From assembly GCA_035456465.1 (NCBI GenBank), contig DATIDD010000093.1, positions 28,079-92,078 of the forward strand: a DNA stretch of 64,000 nt, read 5' to 3'. Under the pieces are notes generated by a model. The model was not told the DNA's origin and did not search any database. It worked only from the letters and a program-made list of their open reading frames with translations. This stretch comes from DATHTC01 sp035456465. GTDB taxonomy: Bacteria; Actinomycetota; Thermoleophilia; Gaiellales; Gaiellaceae. Below are positions 17,116 to 25,202 of the stretch, one piece after another (the first letter of the stretch is position 1; each line of letters opens with the position of its first letter). The position numbers and the translations under genes were made by a program.

Positions 17116-17597
17116 ACGGCCACGGCGCAGGGCCCGACGGACGGCAGGCGGCCGAGCAGCTCGGCCAGCGTCGAGAGCTCGCCCTCGTCGAGGCTGCCCT
17201 GGAACGTCTCGCGGATCGCACGCACGTGGGAGCAGCCCGCCTCCTCGAGCTTCGCGCGGCCCGCGTGGGTGAGGACGGCGTAGCTCACGCGGGCGTCCAC
17301 GTCGCAGCCGCGCTTCTCGACGTAACCGGCCTCCTCGAGCCCCTCGAGCAGCCTCGTGACGCCGGACGCCGTCAGGAGCAGCGCCTCGGCCAGGTCGACC
17401 CGACGCACGCCGTCCGGATGCCGGGACAGATGGAGGAGCGCCTCGTAGTCGTTGATCGACAGCCCGTGCTCGGCGAGCAGCCCGGCGCTCAGGTCGCGCT
17501 TGACCGCAGCGTGCGCCCGCAGCAGCGCCACCCAGGCGTCGAGCGCGGGCGACGGCTCGACTGTGAGCGACTGCTCCCTATTTACTTGACGACTCAA
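17112..17597 (-). CDS. MarR-family transcriptional regulator
   Basis: A 161-residue winged-helix regulator. The only good start is TTG 17597, preceded at 5 nt by GAGGA. The HTH and wing are visible in SINDYEALLHLSRHPDGVRRVDLAEALLLTASGVTRLLEGLEEAGYVEKRGCDVDARVSYAVLT. The DARVSY wing and the neighbouring dimer helices match MarR. It is divergent from yceI, and a CTTGA-CGAC-TCAAG repeat lies over its own start codon and the yceI -35 box. It probably represses itself and yceI in response to a small ligand or oxidant. Confidence 0.9.
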   Translation of the reverse strand: MSRQVNREQSLTVEPSPALDAWVALLRAHAAVKRDLSAGLLAEHGLSINDYEALLHLSRHPDGVRRVDLAEALLLTASGVTRLLEGLEEAGYVEKRGCDVDARVSYAVLTHAGRAKLEEAGCSHVRAIRETFQGSLDEGELSTLAELLGRLPSVGPCAVAV

Positions 17598-17598
17598 G
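17585..17598. promoter_or_regulatory. candidate MarR operator (inverted repeat)
   Basis: CTTGA and TCAAG arms separated by CGAC form a perfect 5+5 bp inverted repeat. It overlaps both the marR start codon and the -35 hexamer of the divergent yceI promoter, the expected place for autoregulation. Binding is inferred. Confidence 0.6.
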
Positions 17599-17614
17599 GT
17601 TTCCTCGCTATCTT
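17586..17614 (+). promoter_or_regulatory. yceI promoter (-35 TTGACG, -10 TATCTT)
   Basis: TTGACG at 17586-17591 and TATCTT at 17609-17614 are separated by 17 nt, a close match to the housekeeping sigma consensus and unusually AT-rich for this genome. The -35 lies inside the candidate MarR operator. Confidence 0.6.
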
Positions 17615-17654
17615 AGTTGAGCACACAATCTTACCCGAACGAAGCGAGGTAGCA

Positions 17655-18203
17655 ATGAGCACCATCGAGACCACCGCCACGAAGCTCCCCGCCGGCACCT
17701 GGACGGCGGATCCCGTCCACTCGCAGGTCGGCTTCGCGGTCGCGTACATGGGCGGGACGTTCCGCGGCACGTTCTCGCCCTTCCAGGCCACGCTCGAGGT
17801 CGACGAGGACGGGGCCGCCCGGCTCACGGGCCTCGTCCGCGTCCAGGACGTGAAGGTCCAGGACCCGAACCTCGAGGCGCACCTGCAGTCGCCCGACTTC
17901 TTCGACGCCGAGCGCACGCCGGAGATCAGCTTCTCGGCCGACGGGATCGCCCGCGAAGGGGACGCCGTCGCGATCAACGGCGAGCTCGCCATCCGGGGCA
18001 CGTCGCTTCCGGTCGAGCTCCGCGGACAGCTCGTCGACGGCATCGTCGACGGCTACGGCAAGGAGCGGATCCGCCTCACCGTGGAGGGCACGGTCGACCG
18101 CAGCCGCTACGGCCTCAACTGGAACATGCCGCTCCCGAGCGGCGAGCCGGCGCTCCCGAACGACGTCTCGCTCACGGGCGAGATCTTCCTGGTCAAGGCG
18201 TAA
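17655..18203 (+). CDS. YceI-family lipocalin-like protein
   Basis: A 182-residue beta-barrel protein of the YceI family, which binds polyisoprenoid-like lipids in characterised members. It starts at ATG 17655 with a GAGG ribosome site. Typical motifs are GTWTADPVHSQVGFAVAYMG, VQDPNLEAHLQSPDFFDAERTPEISFSA and GYGKERIRLTVEGTVDRSRYGLNW. No signal peptide is visible, so it is probably cytoplasmic, as is common for actinobacterial members. It is followed after 3 nt by an FMN reductase and controlled by the divergent MarR site, which suggests a redox or quinone/lipid-stress unit. Confidence 0.92.
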   Translation: MSTIETTATKLPAGTWTADPVHSQVGFAVAYMGGTFRGTFSPFQATLEVDEDGAARLTGLVRVQDVKVQDPNLEAHLQSPDFFDAERTPEISFSADGIAREGDAVAINGELAIRGTSLPVELRGQLVDGIVDGYGKERIRLTVEGTVDRSRYGLNWNMPLPSGEPALPNDVSLTGEIFLVKA

Positions 18204-18206
18204 ACG

Positions 18207-18764
18207 ATGAAGGTCCTCGGCGTCTCCGGCAGCCTCCGGCGCGACTCGCACAACACCCACCTGCTGCTCGAGGCGGCCGAGCTGCTCGACCCCACGGTCG
18301 ACTTCGCCTCCTACGAGCGGCTGAGGGACGTGCCGCCGTACGACGAGGACGACGACGTCGGCGACGGCCCCGCGGGCGCGGCGCACTTCCGCGCAGCGCT
18401 CGCGGACGCCGACGCCGTCCTCTTCGCGACCCCGGAGTACAACTCGTCCGTCCCGGGGCAGCTGAAGAACGCGCTCGACTGGGCCTCGCGCCCGCTCGCG
18501 ACGAACCCGCTGCGGAACGTCCCCGTGGCGGTGATCGGCGCCAGCAACGGCGCGTTCGGCGCCGTCTGGGCCCAGGCCGAGCTCCGGAAGGTGCTGGCGG
18601 CGCTCGGGGCACGCGTCGTCGGCGAGGAGGTGCCGGTGGGACGCGCGCAGGCCCGGCTCGACGAGCAGGGGCGGCTGCTCGACGACGAGCTCGCCGGCCG
18701 CGTCGAGGCGCTCCTCGACGAGCTCGTTGCCGCCGCGGCCGAGCGCGAGCGGGTCGCCGCCTAG
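18207..18764 (+). CDS. NAD(P)H-dependent FMN/quinone reductase
   Basis: A 185-residue flavodoxin-fold reductase starting at ATG 18207. It shows the phosphate-binding GVSGSLRRDSHNT at the N-terminus and the FMN-binding signature FATPEYNSSVPGQLKNALDW near residue 75, followed by VAVIGASNGAFGAVWAQ. It probably reduces FMN, quinones or azo compounds with NAD(P)H. Forms an operon with yceI (3-nt spacing) under the MarR operator. Confidence 0.92.
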   Translation: MKVLGVSGSLRRDSHNTHLLLEAAELLDPTVDFASYERLRDVPPYDEDDDVGDGPAGAAHFRAALADADAVLFATPEYNSSVPGQLKNALDWASRPLATNPLRNVPVAVIGASNGAFGAVWAQAELRKVLAALGARVVGEEVPVGRAQARLDEQGRLLDDELAGRVEALLDELVAAAAERERVAA

Positions 18765-18797
18765 CGGAATCAACCGCACGCGGCGTAGGTTGCGCAC

Positions 18798-19262
18798 GTG
18801 CCGATCGTCCCACGCGTGCTCGCGACCGCCCTGCTCACGGCAGCGGCCGTCGTCGGCGCGACCGTCGCGCAGGCGCGCGGCGACGCCAAGCCGCTTCCGG
18901 GGCTCCCGGCCTGGACCGCCGGCTACACGGGCTGGGCGAAGGTGAACCGCGCCCCGATCCCACCTCGTGCGAGCGATGCGCACCGCGGGACGAAGAACGT
19001 CTTCGCGTCGCGGCGCGCGCGCCGCGGCGTCTACCCCGTCGGGACGGTGATCGTGAAGGAGGTCCGGCGGCCGGGGGAGCGTCACGTCGGCGTCGTGGCG
19101 GCGATGCGCAAGCTGCCCGGCCGCAAGGCGCACCACGGCTGGGCGATGACGGAGTGGACGCGCAGCTCGACGCGCGACCGGTTCGGGATCCTCGCGCAGG
19201 GCGCCGTCTGCTTCGGCTGCCACGTGGCCGCGAAGCCGGACTACGTGTTCACGAAGCGGTAG
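18798..19262 (+). CDS. secreted cytochrome P460-like haem protein
   Basis: A 154-residue protein starting at GTG 18798 with a signal peptide (VLATALLTAAAVVGATVAQA) and one c-type haem motif near the C-terminus (CFGCH, about residues 138-142). The region WAMTEWTRSSTRDRFG before the haem site and the overall length match cytochrome P460-like proteins (PF16694-type). Typical members oxidise hydroxylamine or act in peroxide/NO chemistry; the role here is unknown. The family's characteristic Lys-haem crosslink cannot be judged by eye. Confidence 0.7.
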   Translation: MPIVPRVLATALLTAAAVVGATVAQARGDAKPLPGLPAWTAGYTGWAKVNRAPIPPRASDAHRGTKNVFASRRARRGVYPVGTVIVKEVRRPGERHVGVVAAMRKLPGRKAHHGWAMTEWTRSSTRDRFGILAQGAVCFGCHVAAKPDYVFTKR

Positions 19263-20102
19263 CTACGCGCCGCGGCCGCAGTGGCGGAGCGCATTCAGGC
19301 AGCCCGCGACGAGCCGTTCGAGCTCCTCCTGCCGCCACGCGTTGAAGAAGTCCGCGTGGGCCGAGTAGACGCCGCCGGAGGAGAGCGCGAGCCCGACGCC
19401 GCCGGCGTCCGGGTAGCGCAGGATCAGCGCCAGCGCCGGAACGGCCACCGGATGGGTGCGCGGGCAGCGTCCGCGGCGCGAATAGGCGACGTGGCTCTGG
19501 TGGTCGGCGCTGTCGAGGCTGCGGCCGTCCCAGCAGTCGGGGAACCGCACGTGGAGCCGGAGCGCCGTCGCGCGGCCGGGCGGGCAGGCCGGCGGCTCGG
19601 CGGACGGTGGGGCACCGGCCAGGGCGCCGCAGCTCCAGAAGGTGATCCGCCGCCCCTGGGGCGCCTGGGCGCGAGCAGTGCCGGCGATCATGCGGAAGCC
19701 GGGCGGGAACGCCTGCACCGGCCTCTGCGTGCGTCGGCGGTAGTAGACCGTCGCGCCGGCCGGCTCGACCGCGCGCCCGTCGCGGAGGAGCGTCGGCGCC
19801 CAGTACGCCGCGGTGTCGCCCGCGCGGCGGCACGTCGTCTCGGCCGCGAGCAGCGACCGGAGCGTCGAGCCGGCGCTCGTGGACCTGTTGCCGACGAAGG
19901 TGTGGTCGTGCGAGGCCCCCGGCCTCCCGGGCGACACGATCGGATCGTCCGCGGCGCGGTGGCTGAACCCGCAGGCGCTGACGAAGTTGACCCCGGCGAG
20001 CGCCCGCGCCGACGGCGCCCGCTCGACGCCGCGGGCCGCGAGCCCGGCTCCTGCGGCCACGGGCACGACCATCAGCGCGAGCAGGAACGCAACAGGACGC
20101 AC
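19263..20102 (-). CDS. secreted DUF1996-domain protein
   Basis: A 279-residue protein starting at ATG 20102 with a signal peptide (VAFLLALMVVPVAAGAGLAA). DUF1996 motifs are clear: ASHDHTFVGNRSTSAGSTL, FPDCWDGRSLDSADHQSHVAY, RGRCPRTHPVAVPALAL and the terminal SAHADFFNAW. Several conserved Cys and His residues suggest a disulfide-stabilised secreted domain. The family is widespread in actinobacteria and fungi with no established activity. Convergent with the P460 gene with no gap between the stops. Confidence 0.85.
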   Translation of the reverse strand: MRPVAFLLALMVVPVAAGAGLAARGVERAPSARALAGVNFVSACGFSHRAADDPIVSPGRPGASHDHTFVGNRSTSAGSTLRSLLAAETTCRRAGDTAAYWAPTLLRDGRAVEPAGATVYYRRRTQRPVQAFPPGFRMIAGTARAQAPQGRRITFWSCGALAGAPPSAEPPACPPGRATALRLHVRFPDCWDGRSLDSADHQSHVAYSRRGRCPRTHPVAVPALALILRYPDAGGVGLALSSGGVYSAHADFFNAWRQEELERLVAGCLNALRHCGRGA

Positions 20103-20156
20103 GAGCGCAGTCTCGCACCACGCACACGCGCGGGCGTAACGTGCAGGTAAAGCGTG

Positions 20157-20351
20157 CTACCGGCGGCGGCTCAGCCAGAAGCGCACGAAGTACACGGGCA
20201 CGACGATGCCCGCGGCGAGGAACGCGGCGATCCCCCACGCGGTCGCATGCTTCGACCCGTGCCGGTCGGCGTGCCACCAGACGAGCACGAACGCGCCCGT
20301 CCAGACGGCGATGAGGAGCGCGATCTCGCCGCCCGAGAGCCCCTTGAGCAA
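20157..20351 (-). CDS. small two-TM membrane protein
   Basis: A 64-residue protein from ATG 20351 with two hydrophobic segments (about residues 9-27 and 38-58) separated by HADRHGSKHATAW and ending in RFWLSRRR. No family was recognised. It lies 9 nt after the GYD-domain gene and is probably cotranscribed. Confidence 0.6.
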   Translation of the reverse strand: MLKGLSGGEIALLIAVWTGAFVLVWWHADRHGSKHATAWGIAAFLAAGIVVPVYFVRFWLSRRR

Positions 20352-20360
20352 GGCGGCCCG

Positions 20361-20648
20361 CTACTGCTCGAGCGTCTTGAGGAAATCGTCGATCGGCAAG
20401 GCCGGCAGCGTCTGCAGCTTCGCGCTTCCCCGCGCCCCGAGCGCGACCGAGACGCGGGCGACGGTCTCGACGTCGGGCGCCTCGACGATGTTCACGAAGT
20501 CGAACTCGCCGAGCGTCGCCCACTGGTGCAGCACGCGCGCGCCGAGCTCCTCCACGTCGTGGTTGACCGCGCGGAGGCGATCAGGGTTCGACTTGAGCGT
20601 CTGGACGCCCTGCGCCGTGAGGGTCGTCAACAGGATGTAGGTCGGCAC
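20361..20648 (-). CDS. GYD-domain protein
   Basis: A 95-residue ferredoxin-like-fold protein. The start is GTG 20648, supported by AGGAGG about 7 nt upstream. It shows the family order TYILLTTLTAQGVQTLK, GEFDFVNIVEAPDVETVARVSVALGARGSAKLQTL. The function of GYD proteins is unknown. The 5' end overlaps the upstream membrane-protein gene by 68 nt. Confidence 0.88.
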   Translation of the reverse strand: MPTYILLTTLTAQGVQTLKSNPDRLRAVNHDVEELGARVLHQWATLGEFDFVNIVEAPDVETVARVSVALGARGSAKLQTLPALPIDDFLKTLEQ

Positions 20649-21330
20649 GGCTTTCCCTCCTCGGTCGCTTCTTCGTCGGCGCGCCGGAGTCTACGACTCT
20701 CGCCGCCTGGTCGACGTACAGCAGCGCGGCCCCGAGGAAGAGCAGCGGCGAGATCACCATGTCGGCGACGAACGCCGCCACCGCCTCGGTCTGGTCGCCC
20801 TGGCCGCGGAGGAGCACCGCGAGCCCGAACCGCGAGACGAAGTAGACGATTGCGAGCGCGGCGAGGGAGCCGAGGGCGTGCACGTAGTCGGCGCGGGCGA
20901 GGCGGGTCGCCCGGTTGAGGCCGTCCCGGAAGCCGCGGCCCTCGACGAGGATCGCCGGCACCGTCAGCCCGAAGAACGCCAGCCACGCCAGGCCGGGGAT
21001 GATGAACAGGCTCGCGAGCAGCGGGAACGGCACGAACACGAGCACGCCCGCGACGAAGGCGAGCGCGAGGCGTCGCGGCTCGCGCGAGGCGTCGAGGGCG
21101 ACGAGCGTGGCGCCGATGTACGAGAGCGTCAGGAGCACCGGCCCTGCCGTCAGTGCGATCCAGAACGCGGTCGTCCTCGCGGCCCCCGCGGCGGTGAGGT
21201 CGAGCACGGCGGCGGGCACGCCGAGGAGCACGCAGAGCAGGAACCGGCGGCCGTACAGGCGGATCGTCTCGGCGACGAGCTGGCCGACCGTCCGCTCCGA
21301 CGGGGGCAGGGCCTGCGGGTGCTCCCTCAC
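20581..21330 (-). CDS. polytopic membrane protein
   Basis: A 249-residue protein starting at GTG 21330, which forms a GTGA overlap with the stop of the dehydrogenase-like gene. A short soluble N-terminus (PSERTVGQLVAETIRLYGRRF) precedes about five to six membrane segments. The pattern resembles the glycerophosphoryl-diester-phosphodiesterase-type membrane domain / DUF975-like proteins, with a conserved FRDGLNRATRLARADYVHALG stretch, but I cannot assign it. The Arg/Asp-rich C-terminal ~20 residues overlap the GYD gene in another frame. Confidence 0.65.
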   Translation of the reverse strand: MREHPQALPPSERTVGQLVAETIRLYGRRFLLCVLLGVPAAVLDLTAAGAARTTAFWIALTAGPVLLTLSYIGATLVALDASREPRRLALAFVAGVLVFVPFPLLASLFIIPGLAWLAFFGLTVPAILVEGRGFRDGLNRATRLARADYVHALGSLAALAIVYFVSRFGLAVLLRGQGDQTEAVAAFVADMVISPLLFLGAALLYVDQAARVVDSGAPTKKRPRRESRADLHPVDDPHGAGRPDAQVEP

Positions 21331-22538
21331 GCGGGACGCTCGTCCATCGCATGGGGGGCGCCGTACTCGGCGAGGAGATCGAGGAACGGCCGCGCCGGGA
21401 ACGCCTCCGGGCCGAGCACGCCGGTCCCGCTCCAGCCGCCCTCCGCGAGCAACTCGAGCGCGACCACCGGGTTCAGCGCCGTCTGGAGCACGACCGCCTG
21501 GTGCCCCCACTCCCGCATCGCCTGCTCGTTGTCGACGACGTGGTAGAGGTAGGTCGCGCGCGGCGAGCCGTCCTCCCGCGTGCCGGTGACGAGCGTGCCG
21601 GCGCAGGTCCGCCCGCGCATCCGGTCGCCGAGCGTCGCGGGGTCGGGCAGCGCGGCCGCGACGACGTCCCGCGGCGCGACCTCGACCCCGCGCACGCGCA
21701 CCGGCTTCGTGGAGTCGAGGCCGAGCTTGTGCAGTGTCCTCAGCACGTCGACGAACTCCTCGCCGAGCCCGTACTTGAAGGTGACGCGGCGGCAGTCGAC
21801 CCAGCGGGGGACGAGCAGCACCTCCTCGTGCTCCACGTTCACGCACTCGACCGGGCCGATCCCCTCGGGGAAGACGAATGTCTCGGGGTCGGAGAACGGC
21901 TCCGTCGTGAACCAGCCGCGATCGCGCTCCCAGACGACGGGCGGGTTGAGGCACTCCTCGATCGTCGTCCAGATCGAGAAGGTCGGCGCGAACGCGGATC
22001 CCTCGACCTCGAGGTCCGCGCCGTCGCGCACGGCCACCTCGTCCACCTCGGCGAAGAGCTCGTCGGCCGCGTGTCGCGCGAACACGTCGGAGAGGCCCGG
22101 CTCGACGCCGATCCCGACGAGCGCCAACCGCCCTGCCTCCTCCCAGCGCGACGCCTCAGCGAACTGCGCGTCGCCGAGCTTCACCCCCGGCTCCTCGTAC
22201 GGCCGCTCCGGGTGCAGCTCCGAGAGCGTCATCGCCAGGTCGAGATACGTGCAGCCCGCCTCGAGCGCGGCGGCGAAGATCGGGGGGTTGAAGCGCGGGT
22301 CGACCGCATTGAGGATCGCGTCGATCCGCTCCGCGCGCGCGAGCTCGACGATCGCGGCACGGTCGGAGGCGTCGAGCGCGACCGCGCCGAAGCGGTCGTC
22401 GCCGTCCCGGTCGGCGGCCGCCCGCGCCCGCGCCTCGTCGACGTCGGCGAGCACGATCCGCTCGAAGAACCGGCGTCGGCGCGCGACCGCCGCGACGGCG
22501 GCGCCGACGCCGCCCGTTCCGATCACGAGCACCCGCAT
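21327..22538 (-). CDS. saccharopine dehydrogenase-like NAD(P)-binding oxidoreductase
   Basis: A 403-residue protein starting at ATG 22538. It opens with a Rossmann motif, VLVIGTGGVGAAVAAVARR. It then has the family segment ILNAVDPRFNPPIFAAALEAGCTYLDLAMT and the C-terminal saccharopine-dehydrogenase domain with GTREDGSPRATYLYHVVDNEQAMREWG. Related proteins include lysine-pathway and carboxynorspermidine dehydrogenases; the exact substrate is not evident. Translationally coupled (GTGA) to the membrane protein gene downstream. Confidence 0.85.
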   Translation of the reverse strand: MRVLVIGTGGVGAAVAAVARRRRFFERIVLADVDEARARAAADRDGDDRFGAVALDASDRAAIVELARAERIDAILNAVDPRFNPPIFAAALEAGCTYLDLAMTLSELHPERPYEEPGVKLGDAQFAEASRWEEAGRLALVGIGVEPGLSDVFARHAADELFAEVDEVAVRDGADLEVEGSAFAPTFSIWTTIEECLNPPVVWERDRGWFTTEPFSDPETFVFPEGIGPVECVNVEHEEVLLVPRWVDCRRVTFKYGLGEEFVDVLRTLHKLGLDSTKPVRVRGVEVAPRDVVAAALPDPATLGDRMRGRTCAGTLVTGTREDGSPRATYLYHVVDNEQAMREWGHQAVVLQTALNPVVALELLAEGGWSGTGVLGPEAFPARPFLDLLAEYGAPHAMDERPA

Positions 22539-22631
22539 CGAGCGCGACGCTAGCGCGAACCAGGGACGAGCGGATCGGCTACGGCTCGCGCACGAGGCCG
22601 GCCGCGGGCCGCCACTGCGTCAGGCGCGCGA

Positions 22632-23174
22632 TCACGTCCGCTCCAGGCGCTCGACCACGCGCGGCACGGCGGCGCGCAGCACGGCGAGCGCTTCCTCGAG
22701 ACGCCAACGCCGCCGGTCGGCCTCGCCGAGCGCGTTGGACACGGCCCGCAGCTCGACCGCCGGCACGCCCGTGAGCGCACAGGCGCGGAGGACGGCGAAG
22801 CCCTCCATCGCCTCGACGTCGCACACGGCGGCCGCGCCCACGTGCGCCGTCGTGCCGATCGGCAGCACCGCCGCCTCCGGGAGCGCGGCACGGGCGGCCG
22901 CGAGGAGCGGGCCGTCGGGCTGCACGCGGGCGACCACCGGGATCGCGGCCGCGAGGTCCTCGTACACGGCGGCGGAGCCGAGCACGAGCGCCGGCGGCTC
23001 GAGCGTGCGGGCGCCGGCGAGGCCGACGTGGAGCACCGCCCCCGGCCGTGACTGCGCCAGCGAGCGCGCGGTCGCGGCGGCGGCCTCCACCGGGCCCACG
23101 CCGCACGCGAGCGTGCGCACACCGGCGGCACCCACGAGCTCAGGCTCCGTCGCGGCGACGACGAGCACGTCCAC
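22632..23174 (-). CDS. mqnB: futalosine hydrolase-like nucleoside phosphorylase-fold protein
   Basis: A 180-residue protein of the PNP/UDP phosphorylase superfamily starting at ATG 23174. Motifs are VLVVAATEPELVG, GVGPVEAAAATARSL, VLHVGLAGA and the active-site-like VEAMEGFAVLRACALTGVPAVELRAVSNALGEADRRRW. The short length and the AVSN..G.xDRxxW ending fit MqnB, which removes hypoxanthine from futalosine in the alternative menaquinone pathway. A 5'-methylthioadenosine-nucleosidase-type activity is the alternative. No other mqn gene is in the window, so the call is moderate. Confidence 0.65.
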   Translation of the reverse strand: MDVLVVAATEPELVGAAGVRTLACGVGPVEAAAATARSLAQSRPGAVLHVGLAGARTLEPPALVLGSAAVYEDLAAAIPVVARVQPDGPLLAAARAALPEAAVLPIGTTAHVGAAAVCDVEAMEGFAVLRACALTGVPAVELRAVSNALGEADRRRWRLEEALAVLRAAVPRVVERLERT

Positions 23175-23553
23175 AGCGGCGGACGCTACCGCGCCCTCGA
23201 AGACCCCCGCCCGGGGGATCGACGCGGTCCGGCTCCGCTCGTCGCGTGGCGCACCCGAGCTCGGAGGCCTCGCGCGGCAACAAGTACGTGATCTGGCTCG
23301 GTCGGCCCGTCACCTGCGCCCTCGCGCGAACGTGGTCGCCCACCTGTCGGCGAAGCCGGCGGGGCGGACCGGGCAGCGACTCAACGGCCCGCGCGGCTTC
23401 AACGGCCTCGTGACGCTGGCGTACGCCGGCAAGCGCGTGCGGCGGGGCCGGGGCGAAGGGCTTCGTCCGGGCGCCGAACTGGTCGTAGGCGGCCGCTGAG
23501 CGGGGCCGCGCCACCGCGGGCATGGAGCGCGGCGCGCGGGAGAGACTGACAGG
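23175..23553. other. 379-nt intergenic stretch without a supported gene
   Basis: Frames are open through this GC-rich stretch, but none has a recognisable domain, a good ribosome site or a start that fits the neighbours. No tRNA or strong terminator was seen. It separates the mqnB-like gene and the divergent AAE transporter, so it presumably holds promoters for both. Confidence 0.4.
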
Positions 23554-25149
23554 GTGATCGACCTCCTCGCCGACAACCCGGTCCTCCTCTTCTTCGTCGT
23601 CGCGGCGCTCGGCTACCTGCTCGCGCGGGTCCGCGTCGCCGGGTTCGGCCTCGGCATCGCATCGGTGCTGTTCGCGGGCATCGCCGTCGGCGCCGTCGAC
23701 CCGTCGTTGAAGCTGCCCGAGCCGGTGTGGGTGCTCGGCCTCGTGCTGTTCGTCTACACGGTCGGCCTCGCCAGCGGCCCGGGATTCGTGGCGGCGCTTC
23801 GTCGCCAGGGCCTGCGGGCCAACGCGGTGGTGCTCGCGGCGCTCGGTGCGGCGTCGTTCGTTGCGCTCGCGGCCGGGCTGCTCGACGTGCTCTCGACGCC
23901 GACGGCAGCGGGGACGTACACGGGCTCCGTCACGAACACGCCCGCGCTCGCGAGCGTCCTCGAGGCCCTCGGCAGCCGCGTGTCCCCGGAGACGTTCGAC
24001 CGCATCGCGGCCGAGCCGATCATCGGCTACTCGCTGGCCTACCCGCTCGGAGTCGTGATCCCGCTCGTCGCGGTCTGGGCGCTGCTGCGCGGGGCCGCGC
24101 CCGCGGAGACGGCCCCCGCAGGCGGGCTCGTCAGCCGGACCGCCGCGGTCGGGAGGTCGGCGGCATTGGCCGACCTCCGCGTGCGCTTCGGCGTCGCCTT
24201 CGGCCGCGTCCGCCGGCAGGGCACGACGATTCCGGCGAGCGACGACGAGGTCGTGCGGCCCGGCGACCTCGTCAGCGTCGCCGGCCCGCCGCCCGCGGTC
24301 GGAGCGGTGATCGCGACCCTCGGCGAGGAGAGCTCCGAGCACCTCGAGCTCGAGCACGGAACGGTCGACTTCCGGCGCGTCGTCGTCTCGAGCCCGGACG
24401 TCGCCGGACGGAGGGTCGGCGAGCTGCCGCTGCACGCGCGCTTCAACGCCCAGGCGACACGGGTCCGGCGGGGGGACATCGACCTCGTCGCCGATCCGGA
24501 GCTCCAGCTCGAGCTCGGCGACCGCGTCCGGGTTGTCGCGCCGCGGGAGCGGATGCCGGAGCTGGCGCGCTACTTCGGGGACTCGATCCGCGCCCTCGGC
24601 GAGATCGACGTGCTGACGTTCTCGCTCGGCGCGGCGCTCGGCCTCCTGCTCGGCTCGATCGACGTGCCGCTTCCCGGCGGCGGCACCTTCGAGCTCGGAT
24701 TCGCCGGCGGCCCGCTCGTCGTGGCGCTCGCGCTCGGCGCGCTGGGGCGCACCGGGCCGTTCGTGTGGCAGCTCCCGTACACGGCGAACCTGACGCTGCG
24801 GCAGTTCGGGGCCGTGCTGTTCCTGGCCGGCGTCGGGACACGGTCGGGAGAGGCGTTCGGGTCGACGATCGCAGACGTCCAGGCCCTGCTCGTCCTCGCG
24901 ACGGCGGCCGCGACGACCGCGACGGCCGTCGGCCTCGCCGTCCTCGGCGGGTTGCGTCTGCTGCGCCTCTCGCCCGCCACTCTGTGCGGCGTGCTGGCGG
25001 GGATGCAGACACAGCCGGCCGTCCTCGCCTACGCGTCGGAGCAGGTCGCCGACGAACGCGAGGTGACGGCCGGGTACGCGAGCGTCTACCCGTTCGCGAT
25101 GATCGCGAAGATCCTCGGCGCGCAGCTCCTCTTCGGCCCGTTCTTCTGA
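23554..25149 (+). CDS. AAE-family (YidE/YbjL-type) transporter with two TrkA-C domains
   Basis: A 531-residue inner-membrane transporter starting at GTG 23554. The architecture is duplicated. Five or so membrane segments (residues ~5-170, including the family signature YTGSVTNTPALASVLEALG) are followed by two RCK-C/TrkA-C regulatory domains (about 200-345, GDLVSVAGPP and GDRVRVVAP). A second membrane half contains the paralogous motif LCGVLAGMQTQPAVLAYASEQ. Characterised relatives exchange aspartate and alanine; the substrate here is unknown. A strong hairpin follows the stop. Confidence 0.9.
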   Translation: MIDLLADNPVLLFFVVAALGYLLARVRVAGFGLGIASVLFAGIAVGAVDPSLKLPEPVWVLGLVLFVYTVGLASGPGFVAALRRQGLRANAVVLAALGAASFVALAAGLLDVLSTPTAAGTYTGSVTNTPALASVLEALGSRVSPETFDRIAAEPIIGYSLAYPLGVVIPLVAVWALLRGAAPAETAPAGGLVSRTAAVGRSAALADLRVRFGVAFGRVRRQGTTIPASDDEVVRPGDLVSVAGPPPAVGAVIATLGEESSEHLELEHGTVDFRRVVVSSPDVAGRRVGELPLHARFNAQATRVRRGDIDLVADPELQLELGDRVRVVAPRERMPELARYFGDSIRALGEIDVLTFSLGAALGLLLGSIDVPLPGGGTFELGFAGGPLVVALALGALGRTGPFVWQLPYTANLTLRQFGAVLFLAGVGTRSGEAFGSTIADVQALLVLATAAATTATAVGLAVLGGLRLLRLSPATLCGVLAGMQTQPAVLAYASEQVADEREVTAGYASVYPFAMIAKILGAQLLFGPFF

Positions 25150-25162
25150 CGCGGGATCGTCC

Positions 25163-25195
25163 GACGGAGGGGCCGCCGGTCGCGGCCCCTCCGTC
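25163..25195. terminator. 14-bp perfect hairpin between convergent genes
   Basis: GACGGAGGGGCCGC and its exact reverse complement flank a CGGTC loop, starting 13 nt after the transporter stop and ending 7 nt before the haloperoxidase stop. There is no U-tract, but the symmetry and position suggest a bidirectional terminator, as often seen in high-GC actinobacteria. Confidence 0.75.
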
Positions 25196-25202
25196 GCGAC
25201 CG

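Noticed and set aside
23175..23553. A short gene in the gap before the AAE transporter
   Set aside because: Open frames exist but lack a domain, ribosome site or plausible composition. Left as intergenic.
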